From an uncultured Dorea sp. (lineage in GTDB: Bacteria; Bacillota; Clostridia; Lachnospirales; Lachnospiraceae), in contig CAMSTW010000016.1 in assembly GCA_947063855.1 (NCBI GenBank), forward strand, positions 1 to 48,224: a stretch of 48,224 bases of DNA, read 5' to 3'. Position 1 is the stretch's first letter; every line of letters begins with the position of its first letter. This document shows positions 15,227 through 24,950 of this stretch, in pieces. Both the position numbers and the translations under genes were made by a program. The notes under the pieces are model-generated. The model was not told the origin of the DNA, did no database searches, and saw nothing but the letters and a program-made list of their open reading frames with translations.

Positions 15227-15988
15227 ATGAATCCAGTAATTGTGAGAAATGTCAGGATAGGCGAGGGGATGCCGAAGATCTGTGTCCCGGCCGTGGGAAG
15301 GACGAGGGCAGAGATCAGGGAAGCGGCAGAGAGTGCGCTGGCGGCTGGCGCGGATATGGTTGAATGGCGTGCCGACTGGTACGACGACGTCTTCGAATAT
15401 AAGAAGGTGGAGGATACTTTAGGGGAGCTTCGGGATGTACTTTGCGATACGCCGTTGTTATTCACTTTCCGCACATTCAGAGAGGGCGGAGAGAAGGAGA
15501 TTGAAGAGGCGGCTTATGTGGAGCTGAACCGGAGAATAGCGGAGTCGGGATATATTGATATGGTGGATGTGGAGATGTTTTCAGGAGATGATACAGCGTT
15601 GGCAATTGTACGATGTGCCCATGCCTGTCAGGTGAAGGTGGTGGGCTCTAACCACGATTTTCAGAAGACGCCGGCGAAGGAGGAGATTGTGGCGAGACTT
15701 CGCAGGATGCAGGAGCTGGATGCGGATATCCTGAAGATTGCGGTTATGCCGCGAAGTAAGAAGGATGTGCTGACGCTGCTTGCGGCGACGGAGGAGATGT
15801 GCTCCGAATATGCCAGCCGCCCGGTGATTACCATGTCCATGGACGGGATGGGGGTTATCAGCAGATTGTGCGGGGAGACGTTCGGTTCTGCGGTGACGTT
15901 TGGAACGGCAGGGAAGGCGTCGGCGCCGGGACAGGTGGAAGCAGGAGAACTCAGGCGTGTGCTTACGCTTTTGCATGCTATCGTATAA
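15227..15988 (+). CDS. aroD: 3-Dehydroquinate dehydratase, type I
   Basis: This is a 253-residue cytoplasmic enzyme of the shikimate pathway that dehydrates 3-dehydroquinate to 3-dehydroshikimate through a Schiff base. It shows the type I signatures: VEWRADWYDD near residue 45, LLFTFRTFREGG, the catalytic His region VVGSNHDFQKTP near residue 146, and the Schiff-base Lys in ADILKIAVMPRSKKD near residue 171. The C-terminal SMDGMGVISRLCGETFGSAVTFG and SAPGQ blocks close the substrate site. The longest frame starts at 15173, but ATG 15227 with GGTGGAGAAG before it is the natural start. It stands alone, ending just before the xylanase gene, with a small hairpin between them. Confidence 0.93.
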   Translation: MNPVIVRNVRIGEGMPKICVPAVGRTRAEIREAAESALAAGADMVEWRADWYDDVFEYKKVEDTLGELRDVLCDTPLLFTFRTFREGGEKEIEEAAYVELNRRIAESGYIDMVDVEMFSGDDTALAIVRCAHACQVKVVGSNHDFQKTPAKEEIVARLRRMQELDADILKIAVMPRSKKDVLTLLAATEEMCSEYASRPVITMSMDGMGVISRLCGETFGSAVTFGTAGKASAPGQVEAGELRRVLTLLHAIV

Positions 15989-16005
15989 GCCGCGAGAGGC
16001 TTTTT
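15987..16005 (+). terminator. Weak intrinsic terminator after aroD
   Basis: AAGCC (15987-15991) can pair with GGCTT (15998-16002) over a 6-base loop, followed by a five-T run. The stem is short, so termination may be incomplete. Confidence 0.4.
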
Positions 16006-16044
16006 CCCTTTAATTTCTCTTGTATTTTTCTATAGTTTGTGAGG

Positions 16045-16072
16045 TTTTCCAGACCGGTATGCATGATATAAT
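16045..16072 (+). promoter_or_regulatory. Candidate xylanase promoter with poor -35
   Basis: A perfect TATAAT is at 16067-16072. The best upstream match, TTTTCC at 16045-16050 (16-base spacer), is poor. A good -10 with a weak -35 is typical of activator-dependent promoters, and two AraC-type regulators are encoded nearby. Confidence 0.4.
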
Positions 16073-16122
16073 AAACAGAGTATACGGGGCCTTTGTAGCA
16101 ATATTAAGAGTAGGAGGTTTAT

Positions 16123-19100
16123 ATGGTCAGGATAACAGGGAAGAAGTTTCTGGCAATTGCAATTGCCGGAGCAGTGTTTGCCGGCGGTGTGTTCCCGGAA
16201 ACAGCCCGCGCCGCAGAAACAGCGGAAAGCACAAGTGATATACAAGTCGAAGAAACGAAGCAGCAGAGCGTAAAAAGCATTCAGGAGAATCTCCTTGAAG
16301 CTTATAATACAGGTTTTGAAAGCTCTGACAGTAATGGCTTATACTGGTGGAGTGACGGAAACTGGGGAAAGGACAATATTGCACAGAAAGCATATGAGGG
16401 AGATCAAAAGCCGGCGGAAGACAGCGGAGGTTATTATGTGGAAGTGACGCCGGACGGTGAAGGAATCGGTACGGCACAGATATGTGCCGGAGATATCGCA
16501 TCTATTCTGGAACCAGAGGTATCCTATGAGTTCTCTTTCTATGCAAAAGCAGACACCCTAACGCCGGAGGGAACGGTGGAGCTGCAGATTACAAGTGCAA
16601 GTTCGGATTGGGCTTCTTCACAGGCAGCAACGGTAACTTATGACAGCAAAGTTATATTGGATGAAAACTGGCAGTCCATCAGCGGTACTTTCATTATTCC
16701 GGCACATGAGAAGCATGAACAAGTGAAGATTGAATTGAAAGGCAGCAAAGATCTGACTTTTTATGTAGACAATCTTAAAATAGGAGGAAAAAAGGCAGAA
16801 GTGAATCAAAGGGATAACCTTGTGAAAAATCCGGATTTTGCAGATGAGGATCTGTCTGTTTGGGAAAAAGGCTCGGGCGGGGCGGCGATTACGTCAGAGA
16901 CATCCGGTGAAGCTATACCAGACGGCATTGCCACGTATGGTGCAATTGGAAACAGGACAAGCAGTCAGGAGTGTTTTGCGCAGGATATGACAGGGATTTT
17001 GCAGTCAGGGAAAACCTATGAATATTCTTTTTGGGTGAAGCTTGACGGGGAAGACTACAGGGACGCGCCGGCAGACCAAAGAGAAATATCTTTTGCGCCA
17101 TATGTATCTGTAGGCAGTAACCAGACGTATTGGGGTTCTTATTCTTCGGGGATTCTGGACGATAACTGTGTCAGACAGATTGAGGCCGGAGTGTGGACGA
17201 AGTTTAACGGAATCTTTAAACCACAGTTTGAAGGAGAGGCAGAGGAGTTGGTGATACGTATCCTGGAACAGGGAACGAATTATGGAAGCGGCGACTGTGT
17301 AAAGGGCAGATACTATGTAACAGGTGTTGAGATGCGGGAAAAGGTGGAAGAACAGAAGGATATAGAATCAAATATTCCTGATTTGAAATCCGTAGTGTCA
17401 AGTGCGGACGGATTGGGAGCAGATGCTTATACAGGTACATGTATTGCCAATGGCCATTTATCTGACGGCACACTTATGAAATTGGTTGAAAAGCATTTCA
17501 ATGCAGTGACTTTTGAAAATGAACTGAAGATGGATGCTGTGTTCGGCTATCAGAATGACGCGCCTCCTGAGATGGAATCTGTTACCTGGACGCGCGCAGA
17601 CGGAACAGTAATGAGCGGATATCGGGTTCCGAAGATGGATTTTACACTTGCGGAGAAGATACTTGCTGTTATAAAGGACTGGAATGATAAGAATCCGGAG
17701 TCTGCAATTAAGATCAGGGGCCATGTGCTTGTATGGCATTCCCAGGCGCCGGAGTGGTTTTTCCACGAAGACTGGAACAAGGATAAGCCGTATGCATCCA
17801 AAGAGGTTATGGATGCCCGCCAGGAATGGTACATACAGAGCGTGCTGAATCATTTCCTTGGCAAGGATAGTCCATATAAGGATATGTTTTATGGCTGGGA
17901 CGTAGTGAATGAGGCGGTCAGCGACAGCACCGGCACCTACCGGAAAGAGGATGAGAAATCCAGCTGGTGGAAGGCTTATGGGGATCAGGACTTTATTATC
18001 AACGCCTTCCGTTACGCCAATCATTATGCGCCGAAAGGACTGGAACTCTATTACAATGATTATAATGAATGCTCAGGCAATAAGGTAGATGGTATCGCGA
18101 AGCTTCTTACAGAGGTCAAATCGCATGAGAAGGATGCCGATCTTCCGACCAGAATTACCGGTATGGGCATGCAGGCACACTATGATATGGCCGGGCCTAC
18201 GGCGAACCAGATTAAGAATGCGGCCGTCACCTATGGAAAAATCGTGGGTAAGGTTCAGTTTACAGAACTGGATCTTAAGTCGAGCAATGAATATGATGGA
18301 ACGGATGCAACACGGGCCGGTGAGTATACGAAGCAGGCATATCGTTATAAAGAAATCTATGATGTGCTGAAGGAAGTAGATGCCATGGAGGGTATCGACA
18401 TCAATGGTATGACAGTATGGGGTGTGATTGACAAATATTCCTGGCTTCAGGACAGCAACTCCGCGGGAGGAGGTTCGGATGGTTCCAAGAAACACGTGCC
18501 TCTTTTGTTCGATGATGATTACAAAGCAAAACCCGCGTTTTACGCGTTTGCAGACGATACCAGGCTTGAGCCTTATATCAATAATGTTGTAGTTATGCAG
18601 GCTCTCGGGGGAGATGATCCGTATGCAAAGAGTAAGACCTATCAGATAAGCGGTATAGACGATGTAGATGCTTCCTTCCAGATCGTATGGGAAGAAAATC
18701 AAATGAAGATAAAAGTAACGGTTAAGGATGAAACAGAAGATGGAAGCGACGGCGTCGACCTGTATCTGGACTGGACGAATGGTTCTGACGGGACTGCAAA
18801 ACCGGAGAAGATGACAATCATGCGCAGTGACGCCCAGAAGACAGACGGAGGTTATATTGCCGAGTTCACGGTGGGCAGAGAACTAAAAGCAGCCGACAGG
18901 TTTGCGTTTGATGTGGTTGTTACGGATGGAGAGAAGAAGGCGGCGTTTAATGATAAGAAGATGTCACAGGAGAAGAGCAGCCAGTATTTTGCAGCTGCCA
19001 TGACAAAGCCTTATATGACCGTAAACAATGGTACGATCGCCATAGATGGAGAAGAAGATGCATTGTGGGGGAAGGTCGCCGCGGTACCTCTTACAATTGT

Positions 19101-19854
19101 CACGGGAGTTCCGGAAGCTTCGGCGGCAGGAAAGTTATTATGGGATAAGGATTATCTGTATCTGTGGATGGAAGTAAAGGATCCTTCTCTGGATAAGTCT
19201 TCCGAGGCAGCGCACGAGCAGGATTCTGTGGAGATATTTATAGACGAGAATAACCATAAGACAGACAGCTTTGAAGAGGATGACAAGCAGTATCGTATTA
19301 ATTATGAGAATGAGCCGAGCTTTAACGGTCAAAAATGCATAGCAGATAACCTGATCTCACAGACAAGAAAGACAGAAGACGGATATATTGTGGAGGCTGC
19401 CTGCAAATGGACGGATATAACGCCGGAGGCAGGAACAGAGATTGGTTTTGACATGCAGATTAATGATGGAAAAGGCGGAACACGTATCGGTACGGTAAGC
19501 TGGTATGATGAATCCGGACAGGGGTGGTCCTCACCGGGAGTATTCGGCACGATTCTTTTGTCAGACAATAGCACGCAGAAACCGGACGACACGCAGAAGC
19601 CGGATGATACGCAGAAACCGGACGGTACGCAGAAGCCGGATGATACGCAGAAACCGGGCGGTACGCAGAAGCCGGGCAGTACAGGGAAAGCAGAAGGGAA
19701 TACTTCACAGCCGGGGAACAGCTCCGCAGCGAAGGCTCCAAGGACAGGAGATGAGAACAGACTGGGACTATGGATTGGATTGTCGGTCGTTTCCAGCGTT
19801 GCGGCGGGAACCGTGGTTTACCGTAGAAAAAGAAAGAAGAGATTAAAAGTATAA
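16123..19854 (+). CDS. Multimodular wall-anchored GH10 endo-1,4-beta-xylanase
   Basis: This 1243-residue secreted enzyme starts at ATG 16123 behind AGGAGG. Order of parts: signal peptide (to about residue 31); two carbohydrate-binding modules of the CBM4_9/CBM22 type (about 50-225 and 235-405); a GH10 catalytic domain (about 425-815); two CBM9-like modules (about 830-965 and 975-1150); a Thr-Gln-Lys-Pro repeat linker; and a sorting tail APRTGDEN (residues 1205-1212), hydrophobic helix and RRKRKKR. In the GH10 domain, WDVVNEA carries the acid/base Glu597 and VQFTELD the nucleophile Glu715. HVLVWHSQAPEWFF is the conserved substrate-binding block. It would cut xylan at the cell surface and feed the importer and cytoplasmic xylosidases encoded downstream. 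The sorting motif begins with Ala, not Leu. Confidence 0.94.
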   Translation: MVRITGKKFLAIAIAGAVFAGGVFPETARAAETAESTSDIQVEETKQQSVKSIQENLLEAYNTGFESSDSNGLYWWSDGNWGKDNIAQKAYEGDQKPAEDSGGYYVEVTPDGEGIGTAQICAGDIASILEPEVSYEFSFYAKADTLTPEGTVELQITSASSDWASSQAATVTYDSKVILDENWQSISGTFIIPAHEKHEQVKIELKGSKDLTFYVDNLKIGGKKAEVNQRDNLVKNPDFADEDLSVWEKGSGGAAITSETSGEAIPDGIATYGAIGNRTSSQECFAQDMTGILQSGKTYEYSFWVKLDGEDYRDAPADQREISFAPYVSVGSNQTYWGSYSSGILDDNCVRQIEAGVWTKFNGIFKPQFEGEAEELVIRILEQGTNYGSGDCVKGRYYVTGVEMREKVEEQKDIESNIPDLKSVVSSADGLGADAYTGTCIANGHLSDGTLMKLVEKHFNAVTFENELKMDAVFGYQNDAPPEMESVTWTRADGTVMSGYRVPKMDFTLAEKILAVIKDWNDKNPESAIKIRGHVLVWHSQAPEWFFHEDWNKDKPYASKEVMDARQEWYIQSVLNHFLGKDSPYKDMFYGWDVVNEAVSDSTGTYRKEDEKSSWWKAYGDQDFIINAFRYANHYAPKGLELYYNDYNECSGNKVDGIAKLLTEVKSHEKDADLPTRITGMGMQAHYDMAGPTANQIKNAAVTYGKIVGKVQFTELDLKSSNEYDGTDATRAGEYTKQAYRYKEIYDVLKEVDAMEGIDINGMTVWGVIDKYSWLQDSNSAGGGSDGSKKHVPLLFDDDYKAKPAFYAFADDTRLEPYINNVVVMQALGGDDPYAKSKTYQISGIDDVDASFQIVWEENQMKIKVTVKDETEDGSDGVDLYLDWTNGSDGTAKPEKMTIMRSDAQKTDGGYIAEFTVGRELKAADRFAFDVVVTDGEKKAAFNDKKMSQEKSSQYFAAAMTKPYMTVNNGTIAIDGEEDALWGKVAAVPLTIVTGVPEASAAGKLLWDKDYLYLWMEVKDPSLDKSSEAAHEQDSVEIFIDENNHKTDSFEEDDKQYRINYENEPSFNGQKCIADNLISQTRKTEDGYIVEAACKWTDITPEAGTEIGFDMQINDGKGGTRIGTVSWYDESGQGWSSPGVFGTILLSDNSTQKPDDTQKPDDTQKPDGTQKPDDTQKPGGTQKPGSTGKAEGNTSQPGNSSAAKAPRTGDENRLGLWIGLSVVSSVAAGTVVYRRKRKKRLKV
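19573..19680 (+). repeat. Six tandem 18-base repeats encoding the TQKPDD linker
   Basis: Six copies of an 18-base unit (consensus ACGCAGAARCCGGAYGAY) encode TQKPDD, TQKPDG, TQKPGG and TQKPGS. They link the last CBM9-like module to the sorting tail and probably span the wall. Tandem coding repeats like this can change copy number between strains. Confidence 0.9.
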
Positions 19855-19880
19855 CTATATAGCAGTACTAATTGACAGAG

Positions 19881-19925
19881 CTGTTGGGAAATGCTGTAAA
19901 TGCCGTTTTCCGACAGTTTTGTTTT
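19881..19925 (+). terminator. Terminator or attenuator between xylanase and first GH43 gene
   Basis: An 11-pair stem, 19881-19891 with 19906-19916 (CTGTTGGGAAA with TTTTCCGACAG, two G-T pairs), is followed by TTTTGTTTT. No clear new promoter is visible before the GH43 gene at 19961, so partial read-through could set the ratio of xylanase to the intracellular enzymes. Confidence 0.6.
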
Positions 19926-19960
19926 ACATAATCGTACCCAAAATCAGAAGGAGGCAGTCT

Positions 19961-21445
19961 ATGAATCCGATTATAGAATTTGATTGTCCTGATCCGGATG
20001 TAATCCGTGTCGGGGATACTTATTATATGGTGGCAACAACGATGCATTTTATGCCGGGATGTGAGATCCTGCGGTCATTTGACCTGATACACTGGGAGCA
20101 TGCGTGTTATATCTATGATACGCTGGACGGCACGCCCGGACAGAAGCTTGAAGGGGATAAGAATATATATGGAAAAGGGATGTGGGCGGCTTCTATACGT
20201 TACCATAATGGGACGTTCTATGTCTGCTTTGTGGCAAATGATACAGGAAGAACATACCTGTACACCGCAGTTGATATTCGCGGACCATGGGATAAAAAGA
20301 TAATAGAGGGATTTTATCATGACTGCTCGTTGCTGTTTGACGATGATGGAAAAATATATATTGCCTATGGAAACGGTAATATCTGGCTGACAGAGCTTGA
20401 TGCAGATCTGTCAGGTCCGTTAAAAGGCGGACTGCACCGTATGATTGTAAGTGATGAAGGCAATACAGTCCTGGGCTATGAGGGCTCCCACATATACAAA
20501 ATCCATGGCAGGTATTATATTTTTCTGATTCATTCACGGAGGGACAGATGGATGAGGATACAGGCATGTTATACTGCGGAAACTCTGGAAGGAGAGTTTC
20601 ACGGCAGAGATGTGTTAGAAGATGACAGGGGATATTGCGGCCAGGGGGTTGCGCAGGGGGGAATTGTAGATACCAGGGAAGGACTGTGGTATGCCGTACT
20701 GTTTCAAGATTACGGCGCTGTAGGGAGAGTTCCAATCCTTGTTCCTGTCAGATGGGTGAAGAATTATCCGGTGTTCGGAGATTGCGGGAGAATCCCGGAG
20801 AATATTGAAACACAAAGTACAAGGCCGGGGTATATATATCAGCCGCTGGCCGGCAGTGATGATTTCATCTGCAGGCCGGATCAGAATGGGGAGTATCACC
20901 TGAACAGCAGATGGCAGTTCAATCATGAACCTGATTGGAATTGCTGTAAAGTGGACGGAATCCTTGGTTCCTATACGCTGACGGCTTCAAAGATCTGCAA
21001 CAGTCTCCTGCAGGCGAAGAATACGATTACCCAAAGGATGAGATTTCCTGCGTGTGCGGCGGAAGTAACGGTGGACGCGGCTGGGTTGTCAGAGGGGGAT
21101 TACGCAGGGATATGTGTACTTCAGGGGAATTATGGTATGATAGCCGTTACAAGGAAGCAGGGGAAGCTGTGGTTTTCCAGGTATAGTAACCACGATGAAC
21201 AGACTGCGGTATCTTCCGGAAGAACAACTGTGCGGTTCAGGGTAGAGGCAGAGTTCGAACATATGAAGGATGAGGCAAGATTTTTTTACTATGATGAAGA
21301 CAGAGCCGTCTTTGTACAGATGGGAGAAACACATCGGTTATATTTTGATCTGGATCATTTTACAGGATGCCGTTTCGGGCTGTTCCTCTTTGCATCCAAA
21401 CAGACTGGGGGAAGGGTATCATTCCGGGATTTTGTATATGAGTAG
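19961..21445 (+). CDS. GH43 beta-xylosidase/arabinofuranosidase, cytoplasmic
   Basis: The product is 494 residues from ATG 19961 (AAGGAGG upstream; the frame to 19919 has no site). It has no signal peptide. The first roughly 300 residues are a five-bladed GH43 propeller. The general base lies in FDCPDPDVIRVGDTYYM, the pKa-modulating Asp in YHDCSLLFDDDGKIYIAYG and the acid Glu in GYEGSHIYKIHGRYYIF. The C-terminal roughly 190 residues are a concanavalin-like beta-sandwich (KNTITQRMRFPACAAEVTV onward), as in beta-xylosidases of this family. It is expected to remove xylose or arabinose from imported xylo-oligosaccharides. The two activities cannot be told apart by sequence alone. It lies between the xylanase and an esterase gene. 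Confidence 0.88.
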   Translation: MNPIIEFDCPDPDVIRVGDTYYMVATTMHFMPGCEILRSFDLIHWEHACYIYDTLDGTPGQKLEGDKNIYGKGMWAASIRYHNGTFYVCFVANDTGRTYLYTAVDIRGPWDKKIIEGFYHDCSLLFDDDGKIYIAYGNGNIWLTELDADLSGPLKGGLHRMIVSDEGNTVLGYEGSHIYKIHGRYYIFLIHSRRDRWMRIQACYTAETLEGEFHGRDVLEDDRGYCGQGVAQGGIVDTREGLWYAVLFQDYGAVGRVPILVPVRWVKNYPVFGDCGRIPENIETQSTRPGYIYQPLAGSDDFICRPDQNGEYHLNSRWQFNHEPDWNCCKVDGILGSYTLTASKICNSLLQAKNTITQRMRFPACAAEVTVDAAGLSEGDYAGICVLQGNYGMIAVTRKQGKLWFSRYSNHDEQTAVSSGRTTVRFRVEAEFEHMKDEARFFYYDEDRAVFVQMGETHRLYFDLDHFTGCRFGLFLFASKQTGGRVSFRDFVYE

Positions 21446-21558
21446 AGCGTTGGTCAAAACCAGCAATATATAGAAAGCAGAGAGCAATAATTGAAAAGAA
21501 TACCTTGCCGTGATGGGATATTTTAGAGGAGAAGAATGGCAGAAGGGAGGATAGGGAT

Positions 21559-23265
21559 ATGAATGGACTGACAGCGCCGCGGGATCCTGAAAAAAGAAGA
21601 GATTCATTCTATATTATCCGGAATAAGGATATATTTGGGGCGAGGATGGAAGACGGCAGGGGAATTCAGTATCTGTATGAGGATAGCGGAAGGCTGGTGA
21701 ACAGCGCCCGAATCACCGGGGGGATTACGGATGAAGAAGAACTCATGCTTTTAAGAAGTGTGGAGGGTTTTAAAAAGCTTGTACACAGCATAGGAGTCTC
21801 GGCGGAGACAGAAGATTCGGATGAGGAAGTGCTGTTTCGGTTTCAAATGTACGGGAAAAAGGATATCTATGGCGGAGGTACGCAGTTAGAACTGGCTTTG
21901 AAGGGAAATGGCGTTGAAAAAAGAATATATCTGTCTGATATCGTGTGGCGGGAGGATGATTGCGTGCCGGGGCAGATTAAAGTGATTATGGAAAGAGCTA
22001 TGCAGCCGGCAAAGCTAAATGTAAGATTCTATCTGAATGATGGGTTTGAAGCACCGGAAATAACGGTCGAAGATGAGATAGACTGTAGTTCCGGGGAGTA
22101 TAGAAGCATGATAGCGGATTCGCTGACAGCATTAGGGGATACGGAGAGACTAAAAAGAGTCATTTCCGACGCCAGACGCGGCAGGGAAGTCACAATCGCG
22201 TATATAGGCGGCTCAGTCACACAAGGAGCAGGCGCGGCCCCGCTTCATACCAAATGTTATGCGGGGCAGTCATACAGGCTGTTTAAGGAAAGATATGGAA
22301 ACGGGGATAACGTGCGTCTTATCAAAGCAGGCGTGGGGGGCACGCCTTCGGAACTCGGTATGATACGTTTTGAAAGAGATGTGTTAAGAGACGGTACAGA
22401 GAATCCGGATATGATCATTATCGAATTTGCAGTCAACGACGGAGGAGACGAAACACAGGGCGACTGTTACGAAAGCCTTATAAGGAAAGCGCTGAAGCTG
22501 CCGTGTAAGCCGGCTGTCATCCTGTTATTCTCTGTGTTTGCTGATGATGAGAATCTGCAGGAGCGTATGATACCAATCGGCAGGCATTACAATCTGCCTA
22601 TGGTAAGTATAAAAGATGCAGTAACAAAGCAGTTTTACAAGAAGTCCAAAGAAGGGAGAGTTCTTACAAAGAATCAGTTTTTCTATGATATCTACCATCC
22701 GTCCAATGTAGGACATATGATCATGGCGGACTGCCTTGGATATCTGTGGGAACAGGCCGGTCTGCATCCAGGGACGGCAGAGGAGAAAGACCGTACAGAG
22801 AGATTGGCGCAGGCGCCGCCGCTGATTGGGAATACGTTTGAACAGGTCAGGCTGCTGGATTGCAGAGACAGTTATGACAAGGCGGTGATAAATCCGGGAG
22901 GTTTTACCGGGACAGACCATATTCTGCAATGTGTAGAGATGGATGATAGTCTGGAACCGGCAGCACAATTCCCTTATAACTGGCATTATAATGGTGCGGA
23001 TACCAGAAAGACCTGTTTTGAGATGGAGATTACATGCCGCGCGTTGGTACTGATATTCAAGGATACAGGGGAAACAGATGCTTCCAGGGCAGAGATTTAT
23101 GTTGACGGAAGACATGTGAGAACAGCAGATCCGTTTGTCAATGGATGGGTACATTGCAATCCGATGATTATTCTAAATGAAAAGACGGGCGCAAGACATA
23201 TGGTCCGGATAGAACCGGAGCGTGGAAAGAAATGTACCATACTTGGATTTGGTTATGTTGAGTAG
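21559..23265 (+). CDS. SGNH-type carbohydrate esterase, probable acetylxylan esterase
   Basis: This is a 568-residue protein without a signal peptide. The N-terminal about 200 residues look like a beta-sandwich. The central SGNH hydrolase has block I in YIGGSVTQGAGAAP with nucleophile Ser219, a conserved Gly in KAGVGGTPSELGMIRFERD, block III in IIEFAVNDGGDE, and the catalytic pair Asp377-His380 in YDIYHPSNVGH. A C-terminal beta-sandwich follows (NWHYNGADTRKTCFEME, then VLIFKDTG). This architecture is seen in intracellular acetylxylan esterases of xylan loci in gut Firmicutes. Its position between two GH43 genes supports removal of acetyl groups from imported xylo-oligosaccharides. GGGAGG precedes ATG 21559. 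The acetyl specificity is inferred. Confidence 0.83.
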   Translation: MNGLTAPRDPEKRRDSFYIIRNKDIFGARMEDGRGIQYLYEDSGRLVNSARITGGITDEEELMLLRSVEGFKKLVHSIGVSAETEDSDEEVLFRFQMYGKKDIYGGGTQLELALKGNGVEKRIYLSDIVWREDDCVPGQIKVIMERAMQPAKLNVRFYLNDGFEAPEITVEDEIDCSSGEYRSMIADSLTALGDTERLKRVISDARRGREVTIAYIGGSVTQGAGAAPLHTKCYAGQSYRLFKERYGNGDNVRLIKAGVGGTPSELGMIRFERDVLRDGTENPDMIIIEFAVNDGGDETQGDCYESLIRKALKLPCKPAVILLFSVFADDENLQERMIPIGRHYNLPMVSIKDAVTKQFYKKSKEGRVLTKNQFFYDIYHPSNVGHMIMADCLGYLWEQAGLHPGTAEEKDRTERLAQAPPLIGNTFEQVRLLDCRDSYDKAVINPGGFTGTDHILQCVEMDDSLEPAAQFPYNWHYNGADTRKTCFEMEITCRALVLIFKDTGETDASRAEIYVDGRHVRTADPFVNGWVHCNPMIILNEKTGARHMVRIEPERGKKCTILGFGYVE

Positions 23266-23386
23266 AGGGCTGCTGCAGGTCAGAATACGGGCGCGGCAGT
23301 TTGAATCGTTGCCTTACAGGAATAAAAGCCAGGAAAACGAGCAGGAACGATAAACAGAAATAGAGAGAAAAATGGAGGAAAATACA

Positions 23387-24946
23387 ATGGTAACAGCATT
23401 AAATCCAATATTATGCGGTTTTTATCCGGATCCGTCTGTCTGTAGGGCGGGAGAAGATTATTATATGGTGAATTCGAGTTTTTCATATTTTCCGGGCGTG
23501 CCGATATTCCATAGCAGGGATCTGGCGCACTGGGAGCAGACGGGCAATATCCTTGACAGAAAGGAGCAAGTCTGGCTTAAGGGAGGCGAGATATCAGAGG
23601 GGATATTCGCCCCGACAATCCGGCATCACAATGGTATATTCTATATGGTTACTACGAATATGACACGGGGCGGGAATTTTGTTGTAACAGCGCAGGATCC
23701 CGCCGGGCCCTGGTCAGATCCGTATTATCTTGGAGAAGAGGCGCAGGGGATTGATCCGAGCCTGTTTTTCGATACGGACGGCAAGTGCTATTATGTGGGA
23801 ACAAGACCGAATTCACAGGGGATGCGTTATAATGGAGACTGGGAGATATGGGTACAAGAGCTGGATCTTGACGATATGAAACTAGTAGGCGGCAGCCAGG
23901 TCATATGGAAAGAGGCGCTGCACGGTGCGTTGTGGTCGGAAGGGCCGCATCTGTATAAAATAGACGGATATTACTATCTGATATACGCGGAAGGCGGCAC
24001 GGGGCCGGAACACAGTATCTGTGCGGCGAGGTGCAGGAATCTCTTCCAAATGTTCGAAGGGTGTCCGAGAAATCCGGTGTTTACTCACAGGGATCTTGGG
24101 CTTTCTTATCCGGTTGTTTATGCGGGACATGGGGATCTTGTGGATGATGGGGAAGGGAACTGGTATATCATTATGCTTGCCTCAAGAAGATGCAGGCAGC
24201 ACAGCAGTATGGGAAGAGAATCGTTTCTTGCCAAGGTGACATGGGAGAATGGATGGCCGGTGATCAATGCCGGAACAGGCAGGCTTTGCGACAGAGTGGA
24301 ACTCCCGTTTGAGGAGTATAGATTTGCAGATGAGATTAGCCATCACGATCATCTGCATTTCCATGAAGGAGAATTAGACGACAGGCTTCTGGGATTACAG
24401 ACAAGGAATGAAGAGCAATATTCTCTTGGGGCAAGGCCGGGATTTCTGCGGTTATATGCAAGAGAAGAACGGATTATTGATAAAGTCAACGCATCTTATC
24501 TGGGAATCCGACAGAAGGACTATTGTTTTGAAGTAAGCGTGGGAGTAGAATTCGTGCCCAGGGAGCAGGAAAGTGCAGGACTGGTGTACTATCAGAACCA
24601 TGAGAATCATCTGCGAATGGAGATAACAGAGAAAAAAGGCAGAAGAATATTCTGTGTAACCGCCCATATACATGGAAGGGATCAGATTATATCTGAAACG
24701 CCGATTGGCCAGGAGGGAATGGCAGAGATTATACTAAGAGCCAGGGAACAGACGGCGGCGGTGTGGGTAAAAGCAGGCGGACAGAAGACTCTGGCGGCAG
24801 AAGATATCAGCCTGCTGCCATATACGACGGAGGAAGCAGGAGGATTTGTAGGGTGTACGGTCGGGATGTATGCATCTGCAAACGGTAAAAGCAACGGCAA
24901 TTATGCAGACTTTGCGTGGCTGGCATACGATGCGCTGCAGGCATAG
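23387..24946 (+). CDS. GH43 beta-xylosidase, cytoplasmic
   Basis: The product is 519 residues from ATG 23387, with GGAGGA about 8 bases upstream; ATG 23372 is in frame but has no site and would include that GGAGGA. It has no signal peptide. The GH43 propeller shows the general base in GFYPDPSVCRAGEDYYMVNSSF, the second Asp in GIDPSLFFDTDGKCYYVGTR and the acid Glu in WSEGPHLYKIDGYYYLIYAEGG. The last about 200 residues are a concanavalin-like sandwich (VNASYLGIRQKDYCFEVSV onward), matching the beta-xylosidase C2 domain. This is the more classical beta-xylosidase of the two GH43 genes. It ends 4 bases from the convergent AraC gene. Confidence 0.92.
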   Translation: MVTALNPILCGFYPDPSVCRAGEDYYMVNSSFSYFPGVPIFHSRDLAHWEQTGNILDRKEQVWLKGGEISEGIFAPTIRHHNGIFYMVTTNMTRGGNFVVTAQDPAGPWSDPYYLGEEAQGIDPSLFFDTDGKCYYVGTRPNSQGMRYNGDWEIWVQELDLDDMKLVGGSQVIWKEALHGALWSEGPHLYKIDGYYYLIYAEGGTGPEHSICAARCRNLFQMFEGCPRNPVFTHRDLGLSYPVVYAGHGDLVDDGEGNWYIIMLASRRCRQHSSMGRESFLAKVTWENGWPVINAGTGRLCDRVELPFEEYRFADEISHHDHLHFHEGELDDRLLGLQTRNEEQYSLGARPGFLRLYAREERIIDKVNASYLGIRQKDYCFEVSVGVEFVPREQESAGLVYYQNHENHLRMEITEKKGRRIFCVTAHIHGRDQIISETPIGQEGMAEIILRAREQTAAVWVKAGGQKTLAAEDISLLPYTTEEAGGFVGCTVGMYASANGKSNGNYADFAWLAYDALQA

Positions 24947-24950
24947 GAGA

